This document shows positions 1 to 10,808 of a stretch of 64,000 bases of DNA, one piece after another; the first letter of the stretch is position 1; each line of letters starts with the position of its first letter. The position numbers were made by a program, and so were the translations under genes. Origin of the DNA: Skeletonema tropicum (taxonomy: Eukaryota; Bacillariophyta; Thalassiosirophyceae; Thalassiosirales; Thalassiosiraceae). The notes beneath the pieces were generated by a model. The model made no database searches. It was given only the letters and a program-made list of their open reading frames with translations, and was not told the origin of the DNA. The stretch is taken from assembly GCA_037178625.1 (NCBI GenBank), contig CM074144.1:868001-932000 (forward strand), read 5' to 3'.

Positions 1-302
1 ATTACCTACCAGTAGTTTATTCAGCTTATTCCACTGATTCACGAGCTGTCAGTCGATAGGTTTCTTGCTACCAGCTCACACGTACACTTACTTTCTTGCT
101 TCATCTTCCACCTTCTATTCATTCACTCCGCTCTATGATGTATGTTGTCGGTCGTTGCCCCTCCCTACCTGCTACAGGTGACAGGTGGGATATTAAGAGA
201 ATGATTCTATCTTATACTTTATTCAACTTATTCCACTCTGATTCACGAGCTGTCAGTCGGTCTTCTGGTTCGGAGCTTGGGTTCCGGGTTCTCGTCTTGA
301 TG

Positions 303-304
<2 letters not shown>

Positions 305-333
<29 letters not shown>
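305..333. repeat. CT dinucleotide microsatellite
   Basis: A run of CT about 29 bp long lies about 75 bp upstream of the first ankyrin start codon. A shorter run at about 1976-1996 holds the equivalent place before the second ankyrin gene. It is probably in the 5' UTR or core promoter of both copies. Confidence 0.9.
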
Positions 334-335
<2 letters not shown>

Positions 336-407
336 AGCTAGCTCTCACTACGCTCATGAAGAAATTAGATTACTCAATTGAAATAACGAAGATCCTCCAA
401 CTCAATC

Positions 408-995
408 ATGACTTCCGAATTGCACTCGCTCCTCCGTGACTATCCAAACGTAAAGGATGTTCAAGCTCTGATCGACAAATATCCTGATGCAGTGAAAGAG
501 AAAGTAAATGGAGACCTGCCGTTACGTATCGCCGTTTTCCACTGTGCGTCGTTGGAAGTGATACAGCTGCTCATTCAAGAATATCCTGATGCATTGAAGG
601 AGAAAGATAAACTTGGATTGCTGCCACTGCATGTTGCCTTGTTTCGACCTACGTCGTACGAAGTGGTAGAGCTGCTCATCAATGAATATCCTAATGCAGC
701 AAGAGTGAAAGATGATGAGATGGAATGGCTTCCACTGCATGTTGCCGCCGAAAGGGCGTCGAAGGAAGTGGTACAGTTGCTCATTTCAGTATATCCTGAC
801 GCACTCGAGGCGGAAGATGATGAAGGAAACCTACCGCTGCATTATGCCATCTACCGTTCTGATGATGAGTCGGTGGAAGTAATACAGCTACTTATTCAAG
901 AATATCCAGATGCAGTGAAGGAGGAAAATTATAATGGAAGAGAGCCGCTGGAATTTCCTCATATCAAGGAAATATATGACAAGGTCATTAGTTGA
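408..995 (+). CDS. Ankyrin-repeat protein, copy 1 (C-terminally shortened)
   Basis: 195 residues, made almost entirely of ankyrin repeats of about 33-37 residues with the diatom-like pattern 'VVQLLI..YPDAL..KDD.G.LPLHVA'. Five repeats can be counted from about residue 14 to 185. There is no signal peptide or membrane segment, so a cytosolic protein-binding role is likely; the partner is unknown. Compared with the tandem paralogue at 2069-2707, this copy meets an in-frame TGA right after residue 195 where the paralogue has CGC. The sequence beyond the stop still resembles the paralogue's basic tail (HPELSEE..RPRWSRQAKA) for about 35 codons. The tail has therefore been lost by a nonsense change, unless the stop is read through. 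Confidence 0.8.
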   Translation: MTSELHSLLRDYPNVKDVQALIDKYPDAVKEKVNGDLPLRIAVFHCASLEVIQLLIQEYPDALKEKDKLGLLPLHVALFRPTSYEVVELLINEYPNAARVKDDEMEWLPLHVAAERASKEVVQLLISVYPDALEAEDDEGNLPLHYAIYRSDDESVEVIQLLIQEYPDAVKEENYNGREPLEFPHIKEIYDKVIS

Positions 996-1242
996 AAGAA
1001 ACGTCATCCAGAACTTAGCGAGGAGCATAGGCCTCGTTGGTCACGCCAAGCAAAGGCAAATATCTACTTGGCGCGTGTCAGAAGAAGCATGCGCATTAGG
1101 AGATACAACCGCCTTCAGTGGCTTACAATACCAACTCCTTAGAGATGCGTGTGTAAAAGTAATGTATGTGAACAAACTTTGATTCACCCCTGTACATGGT
1201 ACTTTTAATTCTTATTCCTCCTCGGTACACTTTCGACTTACA

Positions 1243-1622
1243 GCTTCTATCGTGTCCAGAATCTTGGCACCTATTGCATCACTTTCTTATTCAGTTCCAT
1301 CCCCATCTTAAATTGTGCTTCATCCTCTCTAATCGGTAACACTTCATGAAGTTGAAACTTGAAACTCCTCTTCACAAGTTGACTGCAAAAGACTATTCGC
1401 AGCTTCAAATCCGACACATACGCCGCTCTTGGCACAACCCCTTGGCACCATGTTCTCGTTCACCCATGCGGACCCAATCACCCGCACATTTAATGTTGGG
1501 TAGTACATCATTTCCGGCTCCTTCCAGGGGAGGCCGTTTGTCAAACGAACCGGGTGAGAACCAGGAAACAACTCCTGGATACTTTCCTACCCAGGAATCT
1601 ACCAGCTTGGCATCGGCAAACT
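1243..1622 (-). pseudogene. Duplicated 3' fragment of the flavin oxidoreductase gene
   Basis: The minus strand matches the last ~120 codons and 3' UTR of the gene at 2861-4777, including the stretch DSWVGKYPGVVSWFSPGSF. The similarity stops abruptly near 1622 inside the reading frame. Small indels have shifted the frame after 'GLCQER', where the intact gene continues AYVSGFEAAN. It has no start, no FAD-binding N-terminus and no promoter, so it is a dead by-product of the tandem duplication. Confidence 0.85.
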
Positions 1623-1975
1623 GCGGCAGTGCGTGTTTTCTTACAGTCCGCATTTATTCACAGAGATGTTGGCAATCTGATCAGAGAAGCTTACGAGGAG
1701 TTGATGACGTATTGAAACCAAATCCAACTCTATCAGAAGGAAACCTGTAGAGATCTTGTACTTTCTTGCTTGATGTTCTGCCTTCCGTCTTCATTCACTC
1801 CGCACTATGATGTATGTTGTCGTTGCCCCTGCCTACCTGCTACAGGTGACAGTTGGGATGCTCAGAGAATGATTCTATCTTTTAACTTCATTCAGCTAAA
1901 GTATTCCACTGATTCACGAGCTGTCAGTCGGTCTTCGGGTTCGGAGGGTTCTCGTCTTTCAATCAACTCGTTCAA

Positions 1976-1996
1976 GCTCTCTCTCTCTCTCTCTCT
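1976..1996. repeat. CT microsatellite before the second ankyrin gene
   Basis: A shorter CT run about 75 bp before the second ankyrin start, at the same relative position as in unit A. Confidence 0.85.
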
Positions 1997-2068
1997 ACAA
2001 CTAGCTCTCACCACGCTCATAAAAAATTAGATTACTCAACGAAATAAAGAAGATTACCCAACTCAATC

Positions 2069-2707
2069 ATGTCTAATGAATTAAACAGGCTCCTCGGTTG
2101 CTATCCAGACGTTGAGGATGTTGAAGCTCTGATCGCCAGATATCCTTATGCATTGGAGGAAAAAGACGACCTCGGATGGCTACCACTGCATGTTGCCATG
2201 TTTCGACCTACGTCGTACGAAGTGGTAGAGCTGCTCATCAATAAATATCCTTATGCAGCATATGTGCATGATGATGAGATTGGATCCCTGCCGCTGCATT
2301 ATGCCGCCGAAAGGAAGTCTAAGGAAGTGGTACAGCTGCTCATTGATGCATATCCTGACGCACTTGAGGAGGAAAATGATGAGGGAAACCTACCGCTGCA
2401 TTATGCCGTCTACCGTTCTGATGATGAGTCGGTGGAAGTAATACATCTACTTATTGAAGAATATCCAGATGCAGTGAAGGAGGAAAGTTATTATGGAGGC
2501 CGGCCGCTGGATCTTCCTCACGTCAAGGAAATATATGACTGTGTCATGGTCATTGGTCGCAAGAAACTTCATCCAGAACTTAGCGAGGAGAATAGGCCTC
2601 GTTGGTCACGCCAAGCAAAGGCAAAGAACTACTTGGCGCGTGTCAGAAGAAGCATGCGCATTAGCAGATACAACCGCGTTCATCACTTAGATAATGTTGC
2701 CTCTTGA
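2069..2707 (+). CDS. Ankyrin-repeat protein, copy 2 (longer tail)
   Basis: 212 residues. About four ankyrin repeats (residues ~14-150) are followed by a basic tail (residues ~165-212) rich in Arg and Lys, including RPRWSRQAKAKNYLARVRRS. It lacks the second repeat of copy 1 (about 33 residues), so the paralogues differ by a whole repeat. The last codons and the stop sit at the edge of a ~35-bp sequence (2706-2740) that also forms the 3' end of the LINE remnant at 15.4 kb and is missing from copy 1, so the present C-terminus may have been created by that insertion. It is probably a cytosolic or nuclear adaptor; nothing in the sequence names a partner. Confidence 0.82.
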   Translation: MSNELNRLLGCYPDVEDVEALIARYPYALEEKDDLGWLPLHVAMFRPTSYEVVELLINKYPYAAYVHDDEIGSLPLHYAAERKSKEVVQLLIDAYPDALEEENDEGNLPLHYAVYRSDDESVEVIHLLIEEYPDAVKEESYYGGRPLDLPHVKEIYDCVMVIGRKKLHPELSEENRPRWSRQAKAKNYLARVRRSMRISRYNRVHHLDNVAS

Positions 2708-2741
2708 GGGCCCACCAGACGTACTTTAAAATTTCTGTTAC
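2706..2741 (+). mobile_element. Very short 5'-truncated LINE 3' tail
   Basis: The stretch reading AGACGTACTTTAAAATTTCT is shared with 15418-15440, the 3' end of the LINE remnant. Both are preceded by GAGGGC and followed by a TA-rich tail. The paralogous ankyrin copy lacks about 60 bp here. A severely truncated insertion of the same family is the simplest reading. No clear target-site duplication was identified. Confidence 0.55.
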
Positions 2742-2860
2742 ATATATAACTTACCAACAACTCCTTAGCGAATGTGTGTGTAGAAGCAATACATGTCAAC
2801 AAACTTTAATTCAGTCCCTTTACACTGTACTTTTAATTCTTATTCCTCCTCATAGTGCTT

Positions 2861-4777
2861 CTATCGTGTCCAGAATCTTGGCACGTATTGCATCACTCTC
2901 TTATTCAATTCCATCCCCATCTTAAATTGTGCTTCATCCTCTCTCACTGGTAACACTTCATGAGGTTGAAACTCCTCTTCACAAGTTGACTTCAAAAGAC
3001 TATTCGCAGCTTCAAATCCCGATACATACGCACGCTCTTGGCACAACCCCTTGGCACCATGTTCTCGTTCTCCCATGCGGACCCAATCACCCGCACATTT
3101 AATGTTGGGTAGTACATCATTTCCGGCTCCTTCCAGAGGAGGCCGTTTGTCAAACGAACCGGGTGAGAACCATGATACAACTCCTGGATACTTTCCTACC
3201 CAGGAATCTACCAGCTTGGCATCGGCAAATTTTGTGACTGCACTTGGCAATAGCTCATCCGTGAGAATCTTGACAAGATCCTCATCACTCAGACTCATCA
3301 ACCCTCCTGCATTGTAGAAATCACATGCTACAACGGATCCTTGTGGTGTATCGTTTCCCCACAACTCTGGACTATCCTCCTGCAATTGATCCAACATGAA
3401 GAACGTCCCACCCGCACCTCTCAGGGCATCAAATCTTGAAAAGACATTGGCCGGACTACGTGTCGAAACCTTGCGATCGAACCACAATCGACAACTAATG
3501 ACATCAATCCCCTTCAAGCTAGCAGCCTTGGAAAAGACTGGAAACTTTGCCAAATCGGGACTTGACGTGACAATCGATGACATTCCCTGATTGCCCACTG
3601 CCATAATGATACCATCAATATCTTCAATAGTTTCCATCTGTCCAGATTTGGTATCCAAATACGTTAATTTCGACGCATGCATCTTTCCATCTGTTGTGGA
3701 CTGTTCCAGTGACACTTCCTTGACGCGACAACCACCCAATACATTCAATTGTCCATATTCCTCCTTTACCAAACGTTCAGCCAGTGGTTGGATGAGTGAG
3801 TCACTCACAGTCCCCTTTTTGATCCATCGGACATCAAAGCTATCTTGATGAGCAAGTGCATAATAATACAACAACTCCATCACAACTAGAGCTGAAAGCT
3901 CTTCGGGAGGCTTAAACAACCCCACGAGCAGCGTTGGCTTTAAAAAGTCCTCAACCAATCGTTCACTCAATCGAAACCTCAAAAACAATTCATGTGCCGT
4001 CATTCGATCATATGCCGCTTGAACTTGTTCATCCCCCGCCAAACAATCTACCGTGGCCAACAACAATCCCACCATGGATGCACGATCCGCAATGGGCAAT
4101 CGTTCAAAGTATGGAATGGTCGCAATCACTTGACCAAGTGGTGAAGGTAGCATTGGAAACTCTTCCTTCTCTCCACTAGTCCCACCTCCTCCCAAAGCAT
4201 TTTTGAGCACATTCCCCACCAGAGGAACATCCCCCAAGATACTCTCAACAGTCGCCTCACTAAACACTGGAGCAGTTGCCTCTAACCCATCTGGACTGTA
4301 GAAACTTGAATTGGTAAAGGGGGTGAACACCTCGTCTTCGTCGATACCCAATTGTGCACATAATTTGTTGATGTTGGGATAATCCTTCCAGAAGCCACGT
4401 GTACCGGCCTCGACTGGTTTACCTGTCGAAGAGAGGTAGGGTGTGGCACCGGTGGGATCGGGGAGGGCGTCGATTAGTGTAACTTCGGGAGTTTGGGGTA
4501 GGTTGGATTCACAGAGGGCTTTGGCGGCACCCCATCCTCCCCATCCTCCGCCAATGATAACGTACTTCTTTTGGGCTGGAGTTGTTTCGCTCGTGGATTC
4601 AGCCTCGTCGGATTTGGTGGATTGGATAGAAGATGTTGATGTTTGCAATCGACTCGTGACTGAAACAGGTTGGACGATGGAGGAGGTTTCAGATGGAATG
4701 GTGGTAAATGCGCTGCAGCATGACAAGCCGATAGCAGCGATTGTGGCTGCTGCTGGTATGTGGTAAAACGACTTCAT
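2861..4777 (-). CDS. Plastid-targeted FAD-dependent amine oxidase / desaturase-like oxidoreductase
   Basis: The chosen start (4777) gives 638 residues beginning MKSFYHIPAAATIAAIG, a signal peptide ending CCSAFTT. That Ala/Phe junction fits the ASAF motif of diatom plastid presequences; an upstream in-frame ATG at 4861 would bury it. An FAD-binding Rossmann motif (VIIGGGWGGWGAA) lies at about residues 71-83. Near the C-terminus, KCAGDWVRMGEREHGAKGL followed by SGFEAAN resembles the C-terminal FAD-contact motif of the amine oxidase / phytoene desaturase family. Members of that family oxidise carotenoids or amines, but the substrate cannot be told here. The gene is intronless. Its 3' end has been copied upstream (1243-1622). 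Confidence 0.85.
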   Translation of the reverse strand: MKSFYHIPAAATIAAIGLSCCSAFTTIPSETSSIVQPVSVTSRLQTSTSSIQSTKSDEAESTSETTPAQKKYVIIGGGWGGWGAAKALCESNLPQTPEVTLIDALPDPTGATPYLSSTGKPVEAGTRGFWKDYPNINKLCAQLGIDEDEVFTPFTNSSFYSPDGLEATAPVFSEATVESILGDVPLVGNVLKNALGGGGTSGEKEEFPMLPSPLGQVIATIPYFERLPIADRASMVGLLLATVDCLAGDEQVQAAYDRMTAHELFLRFRLSERLVEDFLKPTLLVGLFKPPEELSALVVMELLYYYALAHQDSFDVRWIKKGTVSDSLIQPLAERLVKEEYGQLNVLGGCRVKEVSLEQSTTDGKMHASKLTYLDTKSGQMETIEDIDGIIMAVGNQGMSSIVTSSPDLAKFPVFSKAASLKGIDVISCRLWFDRKVSTRSPANVFSRFDALRGAGGTFFMLDQLQEDSPELWGNDTPQGSVVACDFYNAGGLMSLSDEDLVKILTDELLPSAVTKFADAKLVDSWVGKYPGVVSWFSPGSFDKRPPLEGAGNDVLPNIKCAGDWVRMGEREHGAKGLCQERAYVSGFEAANSLLKSTCEEEFQPHEVLPVREDEAQFKMGMELNKRVMQYVPRFWTR

Positions 4778-5505
4778 CTTAGATTTGTAATGAGAGAATT
4801 GTGAGCCTATTGCTATGGTTGTTTCCGCGCTGACTACTCCTATCAATCTAGCATAAAACACGAGACGCTACTGTGTGTTATGAGCCTGTTGTCATGGTTG
4901 TTTCTGCGCTGGCTACCAAAGAACACGCCACAACATCTTTGCAATGTCAATGCGCAATGTTGTGGTGTGGTCAGAGTCAGTGTCCCATTTAATTTGGTCG
5001 CGGTCCCAAATAGATGAATATCTTTTTCAACTTTCGTGCGTATCAGATAACCTAAGACCCAAAAGCAAAAGCGCAGCGCAAGCCACCGCACTACTAATAA
5101 TTGCACAGTAGCCTGCAATAGCTGTAGTATTGGTGCTCGTTCGAACGGCTAATACGCAATCTCTGGTAAGTTTCAATAGTATCGGCGGAGAAGAGGCAGA
5201 TGGCCACAGTTGAGACGATAGGCGGTCCCCTCACTCCAAAAAATTTGGGTACATCTTGTGTTTGGCGGCCGGTGACCCAAAAATATCTTTTTTGGATCTC
5301 TGAACCAGCCCACTATTACTCATGTTCATTTTACACTGACAATCACTCATTTGTTCGTACCAACTTGCACTAATTATCACCACTACACCAATAATCTCAT
5401 CCAAGCTATCCTCATTGGTTGGATATTAAAAATCAACAACCCACACTGCAAAAAAAAGTCCTAATATTTTCTCTACCTTCGCGCAACAAAAAATTATTCC
5501 AAAAA
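4778..5505. other. Divergent intergenic region
   Basis: This is the shared upstream region of the oxidoreductase (minus) and the sorting receptor (plus). It contains an imperfect ~35-bp direct repeat (GAGCCTATTGCTATGGTTG at about 4802 and GAGCCTGTTGTCATGGTTG at about 4880). No gene was seen. An A-rich leader precedes the receptor start at 5506. Confidence 0.6.
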
Positions 5506-7368
5506 ATGACCTCCTACGCCCTCGCCATCTTCCTTACACTTGCGGCAACATCCTTCGCTCAAGATCAAGTCGTTGCTCAAGATCCAGCAGCAACTGATCC
5601 AAATTACAGAGATAATGATCCACTGGGGTCGGTGTCGACCAGTAAGCTTCAAATTCATGTGAGTAACCATATTGAAAATTTTGTTTGTGTTTGGAAAAAT
5701 GACTGCTGGATAAAATATTGTTGCATTGGCCGTTGAATGTGCTTGCGCACTTGATATACTCATCTCATATCATCCCTTTGCGCATTTGTTTCAATTATGA
5801 ATTCATATGCAATGAACACGTGCTTATGATGACACTCATCAATTCAATCAAAATTCCAATTTCAAAATTATACCACCCAAACTACACACAACAACAATAT
5901 AAATCTCCCCAACAAATAATAACAGGTTCCCAAAACACTCACCAAACCAGGAGGATACGAACACCGCGAAGCCCTCTTCGGGATTCCCCCCTACGGCGCC
6001 TCACTCACCCAAAATGTCTACTACACCGAACAAGACCTTTGCGATGCCAACACAATCGACACACGTGCCGGATATCCCATTCGTGCTCAAGATGACTCGG
6101 GACAAATGCTGCCATGGCCATCCCCCTACATTCTCATGGTGGATCGAGGTGGGTGTACCTTTGTACAAAAAGTGAGGAATGCACAAAGGGTGGGGGCGGC
6201 AGGTGTCATGATTGCCGATAATACATGTTTGTGTTCCTTCCAGGATGTGTGTCATCCCGATCCTGGACATGATTGTGAAATTCGTGAACCAATCATGGCA
6301 GATGATGGGAGTGGATCGGATATTAGTATCCCCAGTTTTTTAATGTTCAAGCAGGATGCCGATTTGGTCAAGGCGGAACTTATGGCGAATCATGTGGTGA
6401 GGATGGAGATGCAGTGGAGTTTGCCTGCCCCGGATGATCGGGTGGAGTATGAGTTGTGGACGACTCCCACGGATACCATTTCGAAGGATTTTCAGAGGGA
6501 TTTTAAGGAGGCTGCGGTGGCGTTGGGGAATAGGGCGTATTTCACCCCCCAGATGTATATTTATGATGGGTTGAGGAGTGGGTGTGTGAGCTTGGATGGG
6601 GAGAATGAGTGTTACAATCTTTGTACGAATAATGGGAGGTATTGTGCCACTGATCCGGATAATGATTTGGATCGTGGGGTTTCTGGTGCGGATGTGGTGA
6701 AGGAGAGTTTGAGGAGGATGTGTATTTGGCAGTATTATGGCCTGGCTGATGGAGTTGGAGCGGAGTGGTGGGATTATGTCAATGAGTTCATGTATCGGTG
6801 TGACACGGAAGAGTTCTTTTCGAATAACCAATGCATCATGGACGCAATGACTCATGCCAAGATTGATGGCGCCAAGATTGATCAGTGTATGTCGGATAGC
6901 GGGGGATTGGAAGGAGATGAGCAAAACGCCTTGTTGGAAGTACAATTGACGGCCAAGGATAAGAGTGGCGTGGTCATTTTGCCTGCCATGTACGTCAACC
7001 GAGTTTCGATCCGTGGCAGCTTGGAATTCCCTACCGTCTTCAAAGCAATTTGCTCAGGGTATTTTGCTGGTACCGCACCTGATGTCTGTGCAACGTGTGG
7101 TACCTGTCCCGATGTAAAGAGTTGCATCTCGAATGGATACTGTGGTTCGAAGAAGTTACAAGAATCGGTTTCCACTATGAGTATGGTTTATGCTCTGGCG
7201 GGGTTATCGGCGGTGTTTTGTCTGTTGAGCTTCATCCAACATCGACGATATGAACGTCGGATGCAAGCTCAGGTTAAAGGTATCATTGCTGAGTATATGC
7301 CTTTGGATCAAAACCAGATGCAGGCTACTACAGCTGTTTCGGATGAAGACGATGTCGAGTTTACGTAG
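5506..7368 (+). CDS. Vacuolar-sorting-receptor-like type I membrane protein (two exons)
   Basis: Exon 1 is 5506-5658 and exon 2 is 5926-7368, giving 531 residues. The donor CAT|GTGAGT and acceptor AACAG|GTTCC keep the frame (phase 0). The order is: signal peptide (residues 1-18, ending SFAQ); a protease-associated (PA) domain at roughly 95-190, containing MVDRGGCTFVQKVRNAQ; a Cys-rich lumenal region conserved in plant VSRs, ending CATCGTCPDVKSC; a transmembrane helix near 467-486; and a cytosolic tail with YMPL at about 508-511. YMPL is the tyrosine sorting signal that plant VSRs use to bind clathrin adaptors. The role is inferred to be carrying soluble hydrolases between Golgi and vacuole. 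The EGF repeats of plant VSRs are reduced to one short Cys cluster. Confidence 0.9.
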
Positions 7369-7736
7369 GCTAGTTGCTGGAATTTGCTTAGATGTATCTA
7401 GAAGCCAATTGAGTTGGTAATAATTCACAATTGATGAATTTAAGTATACAGCAGATAAAGATAATCCTCTATGACTATGATATGTACTTGTATGGACGGA
7501 AGATTTCTGTTGCATTTTGTACAAGGGAATGACATGGGTTCAAGTGAAAGAAATACATCTCTGGTGAGCATGCGGCATTTGTTTACTGAACGTCTTTGCT
7601 CCCTCATCAATCAAGGCGAATCGTGCCTCAAATCTCGTAGTAAGTAAATAGACAAATGCACCCATGAGATCGTGTCTATATACCTACATATATATCTATC
7701 GACGAGCGAGAGACATCCTTTTTCCGTGTCGCTTCG
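7369..7736. other. Intergenic spacer
   Basis: 3' flank of the sorting receptor. No coding signal, RNA gene or repeat was recognised up to the TTA that borders the first Harbinger-like element. Confidence 0.5.
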
Positions 7737-7739
7737 TTA

Positions 7740-9574
7740 GAGGCTGTCTTTGCGCTCTACACACGAGACGGATTTTTTTCTACAATCACACAAAAATCCG
7801 TAATTGTGTCTCTGCGCTCTGAAACGCTCGTACACACGAGAATACAAGAGAGAACACACGAGATAACACTCATCTAAGCAGGACCTAAAAAGATACTAAA
7901 CAGTCACACTTTTCTCACAACGACTCATCACACAATTACAATTTTACCATGACAGCACTGATCGATACCACAAGTACAATGCCTTCAACACCGGCAACCT
8001 TACGTCTACCAAACCCAAAATATTGTATTTAGACCAATTTTCAACGCAGAATCGATTGGTCCCATCAATTTTTACCGATATTAAGTGTGTGACGACGTAT
8101 TGCTCACTAAATAGACGTTTCCGTATTTCGACCGAGCGTCAAATGTTCAATACGGGTCATTTATTCCATGTTATCATTCAACCAATGGGTCATTACCCTC
8201 ATATATCCTTCATATAACTATCCTATAGGAGTTGCAAATGTTTTTGGTGAGGAGTCATCCATATTACTCTCATTATTTACCTACTGAACGCACATCACCG
8301 GCTCCCCACAATATGTTGCAAGGGTCTTAGATGATCCCAAATAATATGATACCAGCACCTATGCCACAATATCTCATTATTCAATGATATTTCAACCGTT
8401 ATATGGAGAAATAACACTGTGGATGAGCTGATCTGAGGTGATACAGGACAACAATGTAACTCTTTGGATTGTGATTGCAGGGTATGGCTGATAAATTTGT
8501 TGCATATTTATACTCTTTACGAAGTAATCTAGCCATCATGACATTATGAAGCCATTCTCCATGATGGTGAAGCGCATATGATCAGTTGGTGTTTAACATT
8601 ATTGGAGTGGGTGACAGTTTGTGCATGTTCTTTGGAATTATTTGATCTGAACAACAATACACAATTCAACTATAATGAGCTGACATTCTTTGTATATAGA
8701 TGGAGGCCACCAAACTATTGTCCCCCCTCGCTCTCAATAGTGTAAATCCAAACTCTTTCGCTTGGTATATCGTCTCTTTCCGTTTTATTGCGTCATTAAC
8801 CACCCAACAGATGTGTGGATAGCATGATCACCTCCTCCAAAATAGGTAGATAACACGGATAATTTTGGTAGAAACAGTTTTTGAGAGCCAGCCTGAGCGG
8901 CAAATCAAAGATGATTATTGTGTTGATCATTGGGGGTAGCGGTGTCAGCAACAGAGCGGCAACACACCATTAAATATAACGATGACATCGTCGGCAGCAT
9001 CGTCCGAGCACAGGCGAGTCGGTCTAATATAACGTATCAAATGAGACCTACGACCGCCCAATAATTCTACAATGTTGCAGATACCTTCCTTACATATCAT
9101 AAGACGATTTACGCCACGGCTTGCATTGATTTGTTGCGTTATCCGCCTTACATTTCATGTGCATAAATAATAAATGCTTCGATCGATGTCCTCATTTTCG
9201 ACACAAAACGCTATATTTTGAATAATACCCCACCTACAACGCCGACCGGCAGCTCTAACGGAAGCTCATAACATAGGCAAACGCATTGTGGCCGGAGGTT
9301 GTGGTGGCTGGTCAGCTAGGGGTGTAGAAGTGCCATGATGGGAGGGCATAGGGGGTGTTTGATAGATTCGTGTGGCCGTACAAAATTGTACAAAATCTCG
9401 TGTGAGCTGGCCACATCTCACACGAGATCTCGTGTGGCCACACGAATCCGTCTGAGACGTTCATCGGGGAAATGTGCAACAAAATGACAATTCGTACAGT
9501 GATTCCCGGTAATGTTAGGTAAATGTGCAAAAAGGCATAAATTCGTCTCGTGTGTAGAGCGCAAAGACTGCCCC
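7740..9574. mobile_element. PIF/Harbinger-like non-autonomous element 1
   Basis: Terminal inverted repeats of about 34 bp with about three mismatches: the left starts GAGGCTGTCTTTGCGCTCTA and the right, read inward, starts GGGGCAGTCTTTGCGCTCTA. Both flanks carry TTA (7737-7739 and 9575-9577), the 3-bp duplication usual for PIF/Harbinger. The 1.8-kb interior has repeated CACACGAG motifs near the ends and an inverted CGTGTGGCC region near 9370-9450, but no credible transposase, so it would need an enzyme supplied in trans. The superfamily call rests on TSD length and GGG-type ends only. Confidence 0.75.
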
Positions 9575-9577
9575 TTA

Positions 9578-10620
9578 GGGGCTGTCCGAGCAAACCAAAT
9601 TGTGCGTACGATTTCGCTTTTCCTAGGTTAAATCGATACCCCTACGTACAATCGTGCAGTTCTCGGATTTTACTAAGTTTCAACAAAAACAAAATCATGC
9701 GTATGATTGCACGATCATGCAGAAAGCCAACTCGATTTCTGCATGATCGTACGCTCACAACTCACAAGCACATCAAAAAAAAAGATGCCATGACAATGGC
9801 ACCCCAAGTAAGGCCGCCTATCTCAGTCCATGACTATATATATTTCACAAGGTATCGATGGCCTATCTCTTAGAAGACATATATGGCGACGTATTCGCAG
9901 CAGGGTGGCGTTTCGGCTGCTGTAGGGGCGGTGATAATATCATTGTAATCCACTTCATTGAGATTTGAAATTAAAACAACCACCTTCCCTGCACCCATAG
10001 AAGAAGATAAACAATAATATGCACTACCCCTCCGCTACCCGTCGCTGATGATGATATGTAGTGAGAATCCGGCTGCTCGGAGTGACCATTCAAGCCCCCC
10101 CACACCTCCAAAACACCAAGAACACAAGATGTGCACAAAATGGCAAAAATAATACGATACTCAGACACAACAATAAGCCTGTAGACGGCGGATCGAGCGG
10201 CTGTAAAGAAGTGATCTTATCAATATTATTATACATAAGAAGTGGCGGCTATTTATTGTCCAAAATATTACAATAGGGTGGATAAAAATAGCAACATCAT
10301 AGACAGAAATGATATTTATGTAGCATGTATTAGTCATTTATTTATGCGGTGTAGGCAGTAGTAATAATAATACCCTGCGGCTGAATCGTTGTATAAGGTG
10401 TTGCCTGCGATATAATTCACTGGATATTACTATTGGTAGGGTTTGGGCAACGTGGTGGCTATGAGAGTAGCGGCTATCATGGTCGATACGGATTGTCGAA
10501 TCCGCCGCTGTCGTAAGGAAAAAAACGTGCAGAACGTGCAGTTGCTCGGACAGCGCTGCATGTTTTTTTGTAGCGGCTATCAAAATGATACGTACGATGC
10601 AATTTTGCTCGGACCGCACC
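9578..10620. mobile_element. PIF/Harbinger-like non-autonomous element 2
   Basis: The left end GGGGCTGTCCGAGCAAA and the right end, read inward, GGTGCGGTCCGAGCAAA form the inverted repeats. TTA lies on both sides (9575-9577 and 10621-10623). The left TTA is the same one that ends element 1, so the two elements abut. About 880 bp of this element (from about 9727) recurs at 47385-48272, which confirms it is a repeat family. No transposase ORF. Confidence 0.8.
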
Positions 10621-10808
10621 TTAGTAAGTGTCTTCTCCCTTCTCTACCAGCTATTTACGGTCTCCAGAAAGAAAAGAGTTTTTGCGAACCTCACGGAACC
10701 CAGTCAAATGATTCTTCCTCTGCTTGCGTAGGTAAGATTGTACTTCTTATGGAATCTCAAACAACATGTAATTTAACATATATTAGCGCCTATCTTCTCG
10801 TTGTAGTG

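Larger units (their letters stand above)
96..1650. repeat. Tandem segmental duplication, unit A (unit B about 1768-3231)
   Basis: Positions 98-350 (promoter side with a CT microsatellite), the ankyrin gene and the sequence at 1243-1622 recur in the same order at 1768-2030, 2069-2707 and 2859-3231, offset by about 1.6-1.7 kb. Unit B ends inside the intact flavin oxidoreductase gene, so unit A carries only a copy of that gene's 3' end. The copies differ by scattered substitutions and small indels, so the duplication is not brand new. It explains why two ankyrin genes sit in tandem and why an oxidoreductase fragment lies between them. Confidence 0.85.

Noticed and set aside
96..341. ORF ending in a run of Ser/Leu
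   Set aside because: The tail is the CT microsatellite; there is no start context and the duplicated copy does not preserve the frame.
4843..5118. Minus-strand ORF upstream of the oxidoreductase
   Set aside because: Lies in the divergent promoter region, has no protein-like pattern, and would precede the signal peptide.
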